Shown here: positions 48,238-60,100 of the stretch, piece by piece | How positions within the stretch are numbered: position 1 is the stretch's first letter | Layout of the letters: each line of letters begins with the position of its first letter | Source of the DNA: Arachis hypogaea | Lineage: Eukaryota; Streptophyta; Magnoliopsida; Fabales; Fabaceae | DNA: 64,000 nt | Reading direction: 5' to 3' | Assembly (NCBI RefSeq): GCF_003086295.3 | Contig: NC_092047.1 | Location: forward strand, 117,282,449-117,346,448 | Position numbers and translations under genes: made by a program | The notes under the pieces: generated by a model | What the model saw: only the letters and a program-made list of their open reading frames with translations | Told to the model about the DNA's origin: nothing | Database searches by the model: none

Positions 48238-48678
48238 ATGCATCGGGGGATTGCAGTTATTCAGTTACATTCTATACAGTTCGATGTATGAGTTTGCAAT
48301 GCAAGCACTTCTATTTAGCGTCGTCCCCTTTATATCTGTTTCATATCAAATGCCGTTTTCACCAGGCGTTTGTTCAATATCAACCATCTAATGTATTCTA
48401 CATTTTTCTTTTTGCCTTACTGTATTAATTTTTTGAATTTTAGTGAATAAGATAAATGGTTCTATCGTTCCATAATCAATAGTATGGCCGATTGTGAATG
48501 ATGAAACAAACCATTGAATTGAATTAGGCTTGGAAGAAACGTATGACAAGATGATTATGTAGCAAGAATAAACATGACCACTGGATGCAAACTTTGCTGG
48601 CTAAGGCAAGAATATGATACCTTTTTCTTATTTTATTTTTTGGACATAAGAATATGATACCGTTTTTGAACAAGTTAA
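48238..48678. other. intergenic between pyrophosphatase 3' end and U5 snRNA promoter
   Basis: It holds the 3' untranslated region of the pyrophosphatase gene and short AT-rich sequence. GAATATGATACC occurs twice (48610 and 48650 region). No gene is seen. Confidence 0.45.
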
Positions 48679-48728
48679 GTCCCGCATCGCCCAACACAAT
48701 CAAATTTCTAGTAATCAAAATATATATA
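48679..48728 (+). promoter_or_regulatory. snRNA promoter: upstream sequence element and TATA box (Pol II spacing)
   Basis: GTCCCGCATCG at 48679-48689 matches the plant snRNA upstream sequence element RTCCCACATCG at 10 of 11 positions. TATATATA follows at 48721-48728, leaving 31 bases between. The longer spacing is that of Pol II-transcribed plant U-snRNA genes (U1, U2, U4, U5), not the shorter Pol III (U6) spacing. Confidence 0.88.
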
Positions 48729-48759
48729 AGGCAACCTTGGTCAGCCTGTTAAACCACGG

Positions 48760-48882
48760 AGCTGTGCAGTGAGCACAGAACAAACTATTCTTTCGCCTTT
48801 TACTAAAGAATACCGTGTGCTCGCTGCAATTAGCAGCATACGCTAATTTTTTGAGAGGAACCTTCGTTTCGAGGGTTCCTAC
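48760..48882 (+). ncRNA. U5: U5 spliceosomal snRNA
   Basis: The RNA carries the invariant U5 loop 1, CGCCTTTTACTAAAG, at 48793-48807, which aligns exons in the spliceosome. Loop 1 is closed by TTCTTT/AAAGAA, and a long stem pairs GCAGTGAGCACA (48766-48777) with TGTGCTCGCTGC. The Sm site AATTTTTTG is at 48845-48853. The 3' hairpin AGGAACCTTCG-TTT-CGAGGGTTCCT is at 48856-48880. Length is about 122 bases, normal for U5. The start at A48760 is set by distance from the TATA box and by the family's 5' end; the exact ends are estimates. With promoter, Sm site and 3' box all present, this looks like a functional gene. Confidence 0.93.
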
Positions 48883-49025
48883 CCAAGTCTAGTGTAAACT
48901 TTTTTAAGTTTTAATTTAATTATCGTAGTTGTATAAAAGCATTATCCTTTTAAGCCGAAAACCCAAGTTTAGTTTAACTTTTTAAGTTTTAATTTAATTA
49001 TGATAGTGGTATAAAGGCATTAGCA
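48881..49025 (+). repeat. tandem duplication (period 80 bp) downstream of U5
   Basis: 48881-48960 and 48961 to about 49025 are direct copies. Both begin ACCCAAGT and continue through AAGTTTTAATTTAATTAT and GTATAAA.GCATTA, with a handful of differences. The repeat unit includes the U5 3' box, so the box is present twice. Confidence 0.8.
48884..48897 (+). terminator. snRNA 3' box of the U5 gene
   Basis: CAAGTCTAGTGTAA fits the plant snRNA 3'-end signal CA(N3-10)AGTNNAA, with a 5-base spacer, directly after the terminal hairpin. A second match (CAAGTTTAGTTTAA) occurs 80 bases further on in the tandem copy. Confidence 0.85.
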
Positions 49026-49317
49026 TGCTAAGCAGAAGCAGATAATCATTACTAACAGCTTCATGGTATTTACATTTTCAACATGAGCGACAACCCTTTT
49101 TCCAAAAAGGAGACAGTGTGATTTTTTATCTTTGATTTTTTACTTTGTAAGTGGGACCAGAAATAAATAAGAGAGAGAATAATAAATAGTTAGATTAAGC
49201 ACATATCATCCAGTTTTTTTTTTTTCACCGGATTCACTCCCCCTTTTTTGGACATTATTATACCTAAGATATAAATTGTGATTCTATCAAATGATAACTG
49301 GAAATTAAGGAAAGACA

Positions 49318-49524
49318 TTAGCAGGTGCAGAGTTGAAGCGCTTGATCGAACGTGGTGTTGTCGGAAGCCGCTTTGGGAATGAGATTGCAGTTGAGAAGCC
49401 ATGTAAGTGCTGAATCTTTGAAGCGTTTGAAAGTAGATGCAGATGGAGAAGAGAAGGGTGGTGGTGGGGTATGTGATTTGGCATTGTAGTGCGAGAGAAA
49501 GAGCATTGCGGCGGTAGGTGCCAT
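49318..49524 (-). CDS. hypothetical small protein (68 residues)
   Basis: An ATG-initiated minus-strand frame, preceded by TTATAAATAA (49561-49570), a plausible TATA box 37-46 bases upstream. The protein starts MAPTAAMLFLSHYNAKSHT and is Ser/Pro-rich early, with a lysine/arginine stretch (FKRFKD) and a Cys-rich end (LQLCTC). I do not recognise the family. Overlapping frames on the same strand are also open here, which weakens the case; it could be chance or a gene relic. Confidence 0.25.
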   Translation of the reverse strand: MAPTAAMLFLSHYNAKSHTPPPPFSSPSASTFKRFKDSALTWLLNCNLIPKAASDNTTFDQALQLCTC

Positions 49525-49570
49525 GGAAAGGATGATGATGAAGCTAAAACCAACGTTGCGTTATTTATAA

Positions 49571-50128
49571 TTTTATTTTATGTATGAAAACTCATTCTGT
49601 GGGCACTAATTATCAAAATATCCGAGGGGCCACTAAAACCATGGAAAACCAAGCCTGAGGCTGAAGGCCGCTGATTTCTTCTGCAACCTCTGTTTTAGTC
49701 TCATACCAATCCTGAGTGCTGATCTTTATTTTACACGTGCACTGATAAGTGATGGATGTCATTGGATGACCACCACCTTGCTTTTGTACATGGCAACTTC
49801 ATGCTTGTATCTCATCTCATCAAATATATCATTTTTTATTTTTAAATTATATCTTATTATCTATTTATAGAAAAAGTAATTTTTCTAGTTATTATTTAAG
49901 ATTCAGATCCAATATTTACCATCTTAACTAAATAGAGTCACTTAACATGGATTGGATGGAGAGAATGCTATTCCTTTATTTCAGCTAATGAAAAGCAAAA
50001 ACATGCTTACATTAATTATTAAAGAGAAGCAAAAAAATAATAATGCTATATTACTATTTACACTTGCTACAACTATCACTGTGCCAAATAAATTGTGCTT
50101 CAATAGGAATGAAGTTAAAGAAAATTCA
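49571..50128. other. intergenic, nothing recognised
   Basis: AT-rich DNA before the 3' end of the spinster-like transporter gene; no features beyond short homopolymers. Confidence 0.4.
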
Positions 50129-53100
50129 TCATTGGGGTTTAGGAGGAGGTGGTGTTTCTCCACTCTTCTCTTCAACTGATGGTGTAGGAAGTGGTATTTC
50201 AGGAAATGGTTTTCCTCTAGTTTTCTCTTCTTCTACTGATGGTGTCGGAAGTGGTGTTTCTCCAGTTTTCTCTTCAGGCAATGGCTGAGGCTGAGACTGA
50301 GGTTGAGGCTGAAGCTGAGATTGAGGTTCACTATCTTCATTATACCTATCCACACTATGCATAAATATTCCTGCCACAATATCAAAGTTTTTTTTTGTTA
50401 TTACACAAATTCGTATTCTTTGCCTACAAGACAAGCTAATGCTCATGTGGCCAACATGCATCCATCATTGATTTGATCATAGAATAATCATACGTATTGC
50501 TCTTTTTATAGTAATGATGAGTCAAACAAGTTGGCAATATGAGATGTTTGTAGCAAATCAAGAGAAAGTTGGCAAGATTGACTGACCTACAAACCATATA
50601 GCAGCTGCTGGAAAAAATATAGTTGATAGAATCAATGCGGTCGTTCTCCAGTTGTTGATACGATCCTGCATTACAAATATGCAAAGATAAACCACGAGAA
50701 TAATGTTCATAACTGAAATGGGAAGAAGAAAAAGAAGGAAGAATTGTTGAATGCCTAAAAAAGACTAACCTGGAGAACTCCAACGAGAGGCGAGGAAGGT
50801 ACATCGCCGAAGATATGTATGGCAACAGTGGACATTGCCATAGATAAGGGCCTCAAGCTTGGTTTGACACAATGGAGACATACATAATTCACAGGACCCT
50901 AAATATGTGCAATAATAGATCATTGAGAATGTAATAACATCTTAGTTCTCACCATGAATTTCAATGATCAGTCTAAACAGAAAATGAAAAATACCTGAGT
51001 TGCAAAAACAAGAAGTTCGCCAATAGCGAAAAGCGCGAGGAAGCCATACTGGCTTCTGAATAAGAAGGCACCAAAGCAAAATGCTCCACCAACCAATGTT
51101 GTCAGCGAGAGAAGCTGCAAACAAAAGTGGAACTCTGGTATGAAGGGCAAGCCACAAACAGGTATGAAGAAGTGCCAGAATCTCACCAACCTTAAATGCA
51201 TTTGATAGGGAGTTAGTCATGAAATCAAGAGCAAAGCCTCCTGCTAATGTGCCCAATATTCCACATACAACTGTGATTCCTCCAAACATCATATCTGCAT
51301 TAGTCTGCCAAGGTAAAATGTCCTTAGTTTAACAATAATCATACCAATAATATTATGGTTTAAGCTGTGTATTATCTTAAAATAACACAATCTATATCTC
51401 ATTTATGCAAGCTAAAATTCACAGTAGAATTGTAGAAAGAAGCAACCGTGTCAATAAAATCGTAAACATACATGTGGTCATTAGACAAACGAAGTCTCAC
51501 CATATGATATATGCTATAACCAGCTTTCGGGCCCCAATATGAGTAAGCACCTATAACAAAGTTGTATGCTATGTAACCTGCAAATATTCAAGTAATAAAA
51601 CTGAATGAAGAGACAACACAAAACAAAATGACTCGTAAACTTAGGAGCTGTATAGTTTGAGATGATGGTGCTAAGGTCATAAGTGAGTAAAGTAAGGTGG
51701 TTATATAGCAGGCTTCTGACATGAACTTAACAACAATACTATTAAAGTTAAGGAAATAAGTTGATGCATTAGTAAACCAGTAAGCAGAACAAGTACCTAG
51801 AACAGTGACGACAAAAATCTTATCAAGCAAAAGTTCTTTCATATCTTGAAAAAATTGTGAGAACTGATCTGATATTGCGGGGGTTCCAGATTTTGACCTG
51901 AAATAAGATAAGAATCAACCAATTGTAATTTGAAATACATAATCAATGGCCACTATAGGAGCCAATTAATCATTAATTTACATTAAAGAAACAACTTTAT
52001 AAATGGAGAATAAGTGTATTGTTCTCACTTGGAAGGTTCATGTGAGATTTTATCTCCAACCTCTGCACTCGAGGACACCGACTCATCTTTGCTATTTGAA
52101 GCCTCCACATCTATCCATCACATGAATGAAATGGTTTATGGAAAATTGAAGCAAGCCAAGAGAACAGAAACCTAAATTTTTATTGAAAAATAATAGGTGT
52201 GTACCACTTCTACTAGGTCTGCTCTGTGGACAGAACATTGTTTTTAATCTTAAGTTAGAGGAATGGTACTATATGAACTGAAATATATTATTAGAAAATG
52301 CATTAATGTTATCTCATATAGCACTACTCCAAAATATAATGGCACCTTGAACTCCTGGCACAACTGTGTCAGCGGCCAGCACCTTTGTTGAACCACCCGG
52401 AGCCATACCTGTATCAACAAGTAGAGTTCAGAACTTCAGAGATGTTAATTACATTAGAGAATGACATAATATCAATGCAAGACAAACATGCACCTTTCAT
52501 TTGCAAAGGTTTCAAAGTGAACCCCAATATAGCAAATGGAAGCATTAAAGCAGCCTCCACCCAAAAAGCACAACGCCAACCAAAATGATTTCCAACCTGT
52601 TTATAAACAAAGGTAAAATCAAAGAGAGCAAGAAAATACACTGCTACAGAGAAAGGAGTTCATTTGTCATCCAAGTTTTTATTTATCTACAAGCCTAACA
52701 TTTTACTTCTTTTTACTTTTTGTAACTGTACTTTTCATTCCCTTTTCAAAATTCAGAAAGAAAATTTTGTTTGTCATCCTAAATATAAAGTCATCTCCCT
52801 CATCATCTGTTTCTACTAGTATTTATTACTGGTATCAAAACCAAAGGAAACTTACCACGCCACCATAGACATACCCAATTGCATATCCTGCTGGTATACA
52901 CATGTAAAATATTGCAAGCCACCTTGTTTTCTGATACACAAAACCAGTATAAGAAAAGATTTCTCCAGAAATAAAATAGTTAACACTGGAACTATCAAGA
53001 AGGAGGTTGAAGAAAACATTAGTCAGTTCATTTCAGTTCCATATTAGTATATCTATAAACCATTGAAATGAAATCAGGAAATTAGCCTAACATGCAATTG

Positions 53101-55246
53101 TCAAGATGAAAATAGCATTACATTTACCAGGTATTTATGACCCATTGAATAATGTACATGATACATTTACAGCAGAATTGTTGATGGTCATTCAATTGAC
53201 TCAAAATCATCCAGAAGTATTGGTTCACAGTTCAATAACTAGAAATATATCAGGATATATGAGCATAATGGACAATGGAGTTATTCCCAGTCTGAGAACA
53301 TCAGTCATCAGATTAATCCAAGAGAAAAGACAAACCTGAGCAGGTGGGGCACTGTCATCAATGAAAGGTGCTGCAAGACTTATAAATGAAGCTTCACCAA
53401 CACCAACCAACCTATAGAGAATAACCAAAGCACAAGGGAACAAAAAAGACATCTTACAATTACTACTATTATAAGAACTCAATACAATAGAAGAAGCACT
53501 TACATGCGACAGACTGCAATGGACCAGAAATTAAAAGAAAAACCACATCCTAAGGCAGCAATAGTCCAAATTGACAATCCAACTCCAATAAGTCTAAATG
53601 GATTCACACTACAAAATATAATAATTATGTAAGGTTTAATATTTACAAAGTGATAGCACGATTATAAATATCATAATGATATGTGCATGTACATGACTGA
53701 AATGGTTAAATTTCACTTTCATGGGGAACAATCATAAGAATTGATAGGCTTTGATGAGTGCAATAGCTTTGTTTATAAATAAAGGACAACTTGGATTTCA
53801 ATATAGTATATCAAGGATTTTTTAAAGTTTGGTCAGTTGTTCAGCTTTCAGAATTTTCATTCATAAAAATGAAATTTCTGAAGATATTTTAGGCTAAATA
53901 AAGCTGAACAAAATATCCCAACTAAGTAAAAATTAGTTTAAGATGTATAAAATACAAGAACAATGAACAAAAAATATTTAAAGCTTATGTGCTAAAAACT
54001 ATAATATTATATAAACCAGCATATTAAGCTTTAACAACTATGCAACAATATGGAGAAAACTATTTCCAAAACAATAAAACAAATTACCTTTTTGCTAGAG
54101 ATGCAAATATTGGAGAGGCTACGAGTAGTCCTACCATAAAAGTTGATGATAAAACTCCATCCTCGAAATTGCTCAAGTTGAAATCCCCCCTATTCATGCA
54201 AGGTTCGACATTAGAAAATTAAGTCCTGAAATTTTGGTACTTCATATTGAACAAATTGCATTACTAAAGGTAATGGCTTGGAAAAAAAAAAAGGTTTTGC
54301 ACCATGATCTCAATTCCTGTCTCACTTATATCATAGTAACTAAACTTAATCTTGCAATAGTGATTTTTGCCTATTTCAATCGAAAAAAGAGTCCAATTTC
54401 TTTTCTGTTATTCAAGGTCAACCATATAAAGGCAACCAACGCAATTTGAACCCTTGACGAAATCCTCTATTCTTGCCTTGAAACAGGAGGAGGGCATGAA
54501 ACATTCATAAATTGGGTTTTCTTTGTCATGCATTAAAAACATATCCTTTGAAGACACACTCTTAGAAATAAACCCATAAGAGCTAAGAGAAGCATATCAT
54601 ACTGTATTCCAGTTCCAGACGAGCAGGTACCATTGGTGCAAGTTCCTCTGCTTCCATTAACACCATTGCTTGCTATTGCTCCTCGGTCCAAATAGTTTAT
54701 CAAACTCATAATACAAAACATAGCAAGTAACCTGCAGAATAGAACAGTACAAAATATATTCAGAATTTCCAAATGCACAAAAACCCGTTGGATTGTCAAG
54801 TTTCAACTTAATCTACATCCACAATTGATCAAATAAGATGTACTTCCAAGCACACAACGTATTATGCTAAACCAAAAAACAAAAATAATAAAAAACAGTA
54901 TTCCCACGAAAATTAAATAAAAGACTCAGACTTGCTACCCGTCCTCCAAATCCAACACATACCCAAATTCAAAATTGCAAAAAAGAACCCAACTTTTGCC
55001 CCAGAAGCACACTTTTCTTTTTCAGCTCAGATCTATGAAGCAAAAGCAAGTGAGAGGGTTGAAAAGAAAAAAAAATTACATCTTTGGTGTCAACCATGAA
55101 GTTGAAGGAATGGTGGTCGAATTTGTTGACATGTCTGTTTCCACGGAAGGCCTTGTCTCCGTTTTGGCCTCAGCAGTGTTAGAAGAAGAAGAAGAAGAAG
55201 AAGAAGGTGGAGGTTCAGCCTTTGCTTCATGTTCATGTGACGCCAT
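50129..55246 (-). CDS. spinster-like MFS transporter (probable sphingolipid transporter spinster homologue), 16 exons
   Basis: A major facilitator family membrane protein related to animal Spinster; plant members are annotated as probable sphingolipid transporters, with little direct proof. Exons in transcript order are 55080-55246, 54603-54731, 54088-54189, 53504-53608, 53336-53411, 52856-52930, 52494-52596, 52346-52408, 52029-52110, 51797-51897, 51501-51577, 51191-51304, 50995-51114, 50770-50898, 50587-50665 and 50129-50370, all in phase, giving 587 residues. Visible are a Ser-rich N-terminus (seven Ser from a GAA repeat on the plus strand), the first helix with SLINYLDRGAIASNG, the motif LVGVGEASFISLAAPFIDD, a hydrophilic central loop (about 250-310) and six further helices. 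The tail is soluble and rich in proline and glutamine. Confidence 0.9.
50155..50275 (-). repeat. in-frame imperfect repeat in the tail of the spinster-like protein
   Basis: The tail encodes PLPTPSVEEEKTRGKPFPE followed by PLPTPSVEEKSGETPPPP, with a third weaker EEKTGET upstream. The DNA unit around ACTGATGGTGTAGGAAGTGG occurs twice about 60 bases apart. It is a coding minisatellite, likely variable in copy number. Confidence 0.7.
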
Positions 55247-57182
55247 CATATTATTATCAAATTTAATAATACATACTTTTGACAGTGACCCCCTTTTTTT
55301 TTGTTAAAAAATAGACAAAAATAATTAAAAATTTGAAAGAAAGAGGCCTTGTTTCTCTGAGCTCTGTTCTTCTTCTTCTTCTTTGATTCCTTCACTTTCT
55401 AGTTTCATCAAACAATGTGATTGGGATGAACTGATTCAATGATTATGCTGCTTTTTGAATTTTGGGCTTGTGTATTTCTTAACAGAATTTGCTGATAAAT
55501 AGGAATTTGAAGAAATCCTTTTATTTATTTATTTTTTAATATAGTTCGTTAGGATTAGTTATTTCATATTTGTTTATTTATATGTGCTTGTTACTCAGCT
55601 GATTATGCTCTCTGGCTTTGCTTCTTCCAATCAGTGTAGATTTTATTGGGTGACAACTAAATTTATCTGTTTCTTATGCTTTTTCTAATTCCTTATCTTA
55701 CGCATCATCACTTCTTCTGTTTTTCAATCTGACTTATTTTCACTGTTTCTCAATTCAATCTTCTTAGTACTTAGTATCATATTTTTCTTACCAACAGTAT
55801 CTCCTATCTTTTGGATTTATCTAGTATATATTATTATGAATAAAAATTTTTAATTTTTTTCTTTTAATAAATATAGTAAATGCATTAAAAACTTAAATTG
55901 CACATATTTTTCATAAAAAAATTAATTAATAATTTTTAATATGTATTCTTAAATGATATTTGCTAAACTTACAGTATTTTTTAGCTTACGATGAAGATCT
56001 TGTGACTTGTGAGTTTTTGTGCCGAAAAAAATAAAACTCGTGCTTTGGAATTTGGGGTTTATACTGTGGCTTGTTATTTTAATATTTCTCTATAGATTTA
56101 TTTTTCACGAGAGATTTTAATTGTGAGTAAACAGAATCTGTCGCTGTTTAAGCTTGTTATTCTTCTTATGTAAAGAAATTCACGTGTAGTTCTTCTATTT
56201 AAAGAAAGAAAAAATTCGAATTATTGACAATAATGGCGATGTCATATGATGGTAAGATTAGAATTGTAACTTAACTAGTAATGTCATGAACGGGTCCCAT
56301 GAAATTGACACTAAACATAATAATGTTCTTATAATAATCTAATAATTAATTAATAATATAATAATTAGATTACAATGACAATAATTAAAGAAGAAGTTGA
56401 CGTGGATTGAAGATAACGATTGAACTTTGAAGCGATGTCAAAGTAAAGATGTAATTATAGGGTCAAAATCGTAGTTTTACTTTTACTTCAAATGTTTATT
56501 CTCTGAAAATTTTACTTGATCTTAAGTATAATTTTTTTTTCTATTAATCAGATATGTTAGACTCTACTTTATCAACCAATGACCATGATTTAAAATTAAC
56601 ATGTTTAAGTGAATTTCTTGTTTAACATACTGGACGAATTTCAAGTAAAATCTCCCATGGCAACTTACTTTTGAGACAAACATAGTTAAATGAAAAATTA
56701 ATTCTCCATTGGCGACTTTGACAAAACCAATTAAAACATAAAATGCACACCTGTGGGTCTTAAAGCATTTTTATCTCTCTTCTTTTTTTCTTATTTTTTT
56801 TAAAACCTATATCTAGTTTTAATACATGGTAAACATAAAAATATGTTGCGCTAAACTCGGTATCTATATACATAGATTACTAGGTGGCCAATAACATACA
56901 AGACTGTGTACCTTAGTGAAGGAGAGGGATATAATTTGCATGGTGTTATGTTACTATATTATATACACTTGGCTCTTACCAAAGAATTAAATTGAGCATC
57001 TCTTTTGGAATAATGATGTTCTAAAAGCTTTGTTGAAATGATAAGTTTCCTATACATAAATTGTTAGCTCTGCAGTAAAATTATAAAAATGACAACTTGC
57101 TGAAATATTTCAGTAAGTTATATGGTTAGAGCCTTAAAGGAGCAAAATTAATGGGAAGGGAAGGTCACCTAACATAACATTG
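55247..57182. other. intergenic between the transporter promoter and the KEA3 3' end
   Basis: The first several hundred bases are the upstream region of the spinster-like gene, with a pyrimidine-rich leader at 55350-55400 (plus-strand numbering). The rest is AT-rich. No gene, RNA or element edge is recognised. Confidence 0.45.
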
Positions 57183-60100
57183 TTAGGGTTCCTCCATGGC
57201 ATTATGGGAAGAGATTGATGATGTGTCCACCATTGCATCTTTGGAACCAACCATTGAGATTTGATCTTCAGTGCCTTGTTTCCCATTTAGAGCACCATTT
57301 CCTTGTGAATTCACAGCTTGTCTTAGCTCATAATCTTGTTCTTCAGCAACCACTTCCTCTTGAATTGTACCCAATGAAGCTTGATCTTTCAGGTGCATTT
57401 CTGATGGTTCGTGTTCCGGTGAAGCTGTTGGTACGCCTGCCTCCATCAAGTCAGAAACTCTCACCTTACAATGTACACACATCAGTTTATTATAGCACAA
57501 TATAACAGATTCATATTAGATATTAAAATAAGGAAGATCATATTTACACAAGGAGAATGGTGAATGGAGCGAAAGTCACATGAAATATAGTATCACAGAA
57601 AACTTCAATTTCCTTGAAAGTTGATCAAGAAACGGAATTTTCATGTCAAGAGCTACCTAATCAAAGACATGCAACAATTTATGAATCCTCCCACCACTTG
57701 CTTTGCCCAAACATTTTTCTAATGCAATGTTAAAAAGAAACATCAGAACAATCTAAGGCTATATGTCACAACACCATAACCATGAAGATGATCACCGAGC
57801 ATTTATTGAATATTATGTAACTACAATTAATGTTTCGTTGATTTTGAAGTACCTGTAGCGGTTTCATAATATCTAGGTCTCGATCGGATAAACCAACTGC
57901 TTCTTGAGCTTGTAGCTCCATGGAATCCCTAATAAGCTGGCTTAGGAATACTACATCATCAGACATAACACCAAGGCCTTTTAGAAGCTTGGAACCCAGC
58001 TGTAAGCTAGTCTGCAAGAATGAATTCGATTTAGCTGCAATTTCCAACTAATTACTAACCAGTAGCTATTAAAAGCTCCAACCATAAGGAGAAGATAGAA
58101 ATTTTGTCAGTACCTCTGCATTTTCCATAATGGCATCTGTTGCACCAGCTTTCTTCAAATCTAAAAGATGCTTGAGATCTTGAGCTCTTGCATATATTGG
58201 AATCTGAGGAATTTCATCATACAGTAAGGAATTACCAATTATACAGAAGTGAGATGAGAACAAAATATTGGGGTCTATCATAAGATAGTGTGTGAAACAG
58301 AGAGGGTATGCTGTATGCAAGAGATTTCCAATTAGACATAAAGTGATCTTATTTATTCTTCATAATCATAAGATAAATACTGGGGTTCATCACCACTCTT
58401 TGTAAACAAAATAAAACAAAGGTATTCAATTCATAGCTTCTGCTTGAAACTCATGAATATCTTTCTCTTATGCATATGCATGCTTTGCCGCATAACACAG
58501 TGAGATACGAGATTGGGCTTGCAGTGAGGTTAGGAATGGAAAGTATATTATTACCGCGGGAAAAGACAATCGCAACCTTTGAACAGCTTCAATTGTCCTC
58601 TTCTTGCCAGTGTACATAATCATGATAGCTTTAGGAGAAGAGATACCAGCAGATTGAAGAACAGCTGGACGTGATCCGTCTCCATAAAGAATAGGAAAAC
58701 CAAGTTTTTGAGCTTCCTGCTCAATGGTTGACGATAGAAGAACAAATTAAACAAATGGTGGATAAGAGAGATTCCAATATGAAGGGTAAGAAAATGCAAG
58801 AATGCTTTCATTCTCTCAATAGAACAAAAGAAAAGAAAAGAAAATGCTAAAATCATAGAGATTCTAAATGATTAATCAGCCATTTATTGGAATTGCTTTA
58901 CTCTGATTCTCTTTTAAAAGACAACTGCCACTGGGTGCAGATATAAACTGAAAAATTTTACATATAGAGAAACTTGTTATTATGTTCCGTGCCTCAAGTA
59001 AGAAGTAAGAAGGAATTTCCCAGGCCAAAATGCAATTCCCCGTGGCCAAACCAAAAATATCCAAAACACCAGAAATCTACTAAAATTTTAAAACAGCTCC
59101 TCAGAAAAAGGAGAAGGGAAAAAAAAAAAAAAAAAAACCCGTACATATACTGGTAGACAATGCCATGCACAGCTCTTAAAATACACTGACCTTTACTACT
59201 GTCGGGTTAAGATCAAAAACCACATAAGGCCATCCTACTGAAACACTGTCTACTCCTGAAGCAAATGGACTGCCCAGGAAATTTGCAAGGACCTTTATAT
59301 CAGGAGCAAAGGGAGAAAGTTTAGATATGAGCAATATTAATATAAATGACAGGTTGTTGCAATATATTGATTGACCTACCTGACCCATTTGTCCAAATCC
59401 AAGGATAACAACAGGTTCACTGACATTGTAGTTAACCTTCTCAGAAGCTTTCTGCAAGTAACTTAGTACTCAGCCAGTGTACAGTAGAACTTGATATGAA
59501 ATCAAATGACATAAAACTTCCACTTATATATCTTTAAGAAAGTTATAATTTATTATTTATATCTCAAAATTTCTTATATAGTGTCCTTTTATAATGTCGT
59601 TGATGCATGAAATCATCAGAGCATAAAATTTTTATGAAAAGGACCTGGTCCGCATTATTAGGCTTCTAAGACAATATGTGAATTTTCTTCAACATATTTT
59701 CTTATGTAAGATATATAATTTTGTTTCTTTAGTAAAAGAAAATACAATATCTTATAATTCTTATATGTTACATTTTATTTTAAAAGCATTTGTAATCCAC
59801 AACTTAACAATCCTTACATGCATGCATATTGTGGATGTGCACATAACTTCAAAAATTATAAATCTTATGAGAAAGGCATACATTCTCAGTATTAGATTTT
59901 TCTTCAATAAAACTAGCAGCCCTTCTTCCAGCCTCATTCAGAAATGGGGTTAATGCCATTGACAATACAACAACAATTATGAGCAGCTTGTTAAGCTCAA
60001 GCGGAAGCACCCCAAGCCTGCTTGCAAGAAGCCATAAATTTTATTATTAAAGACGAACTTATTTTCTCACTCAAATAAAACCATTGCAATAGGTTAAATA

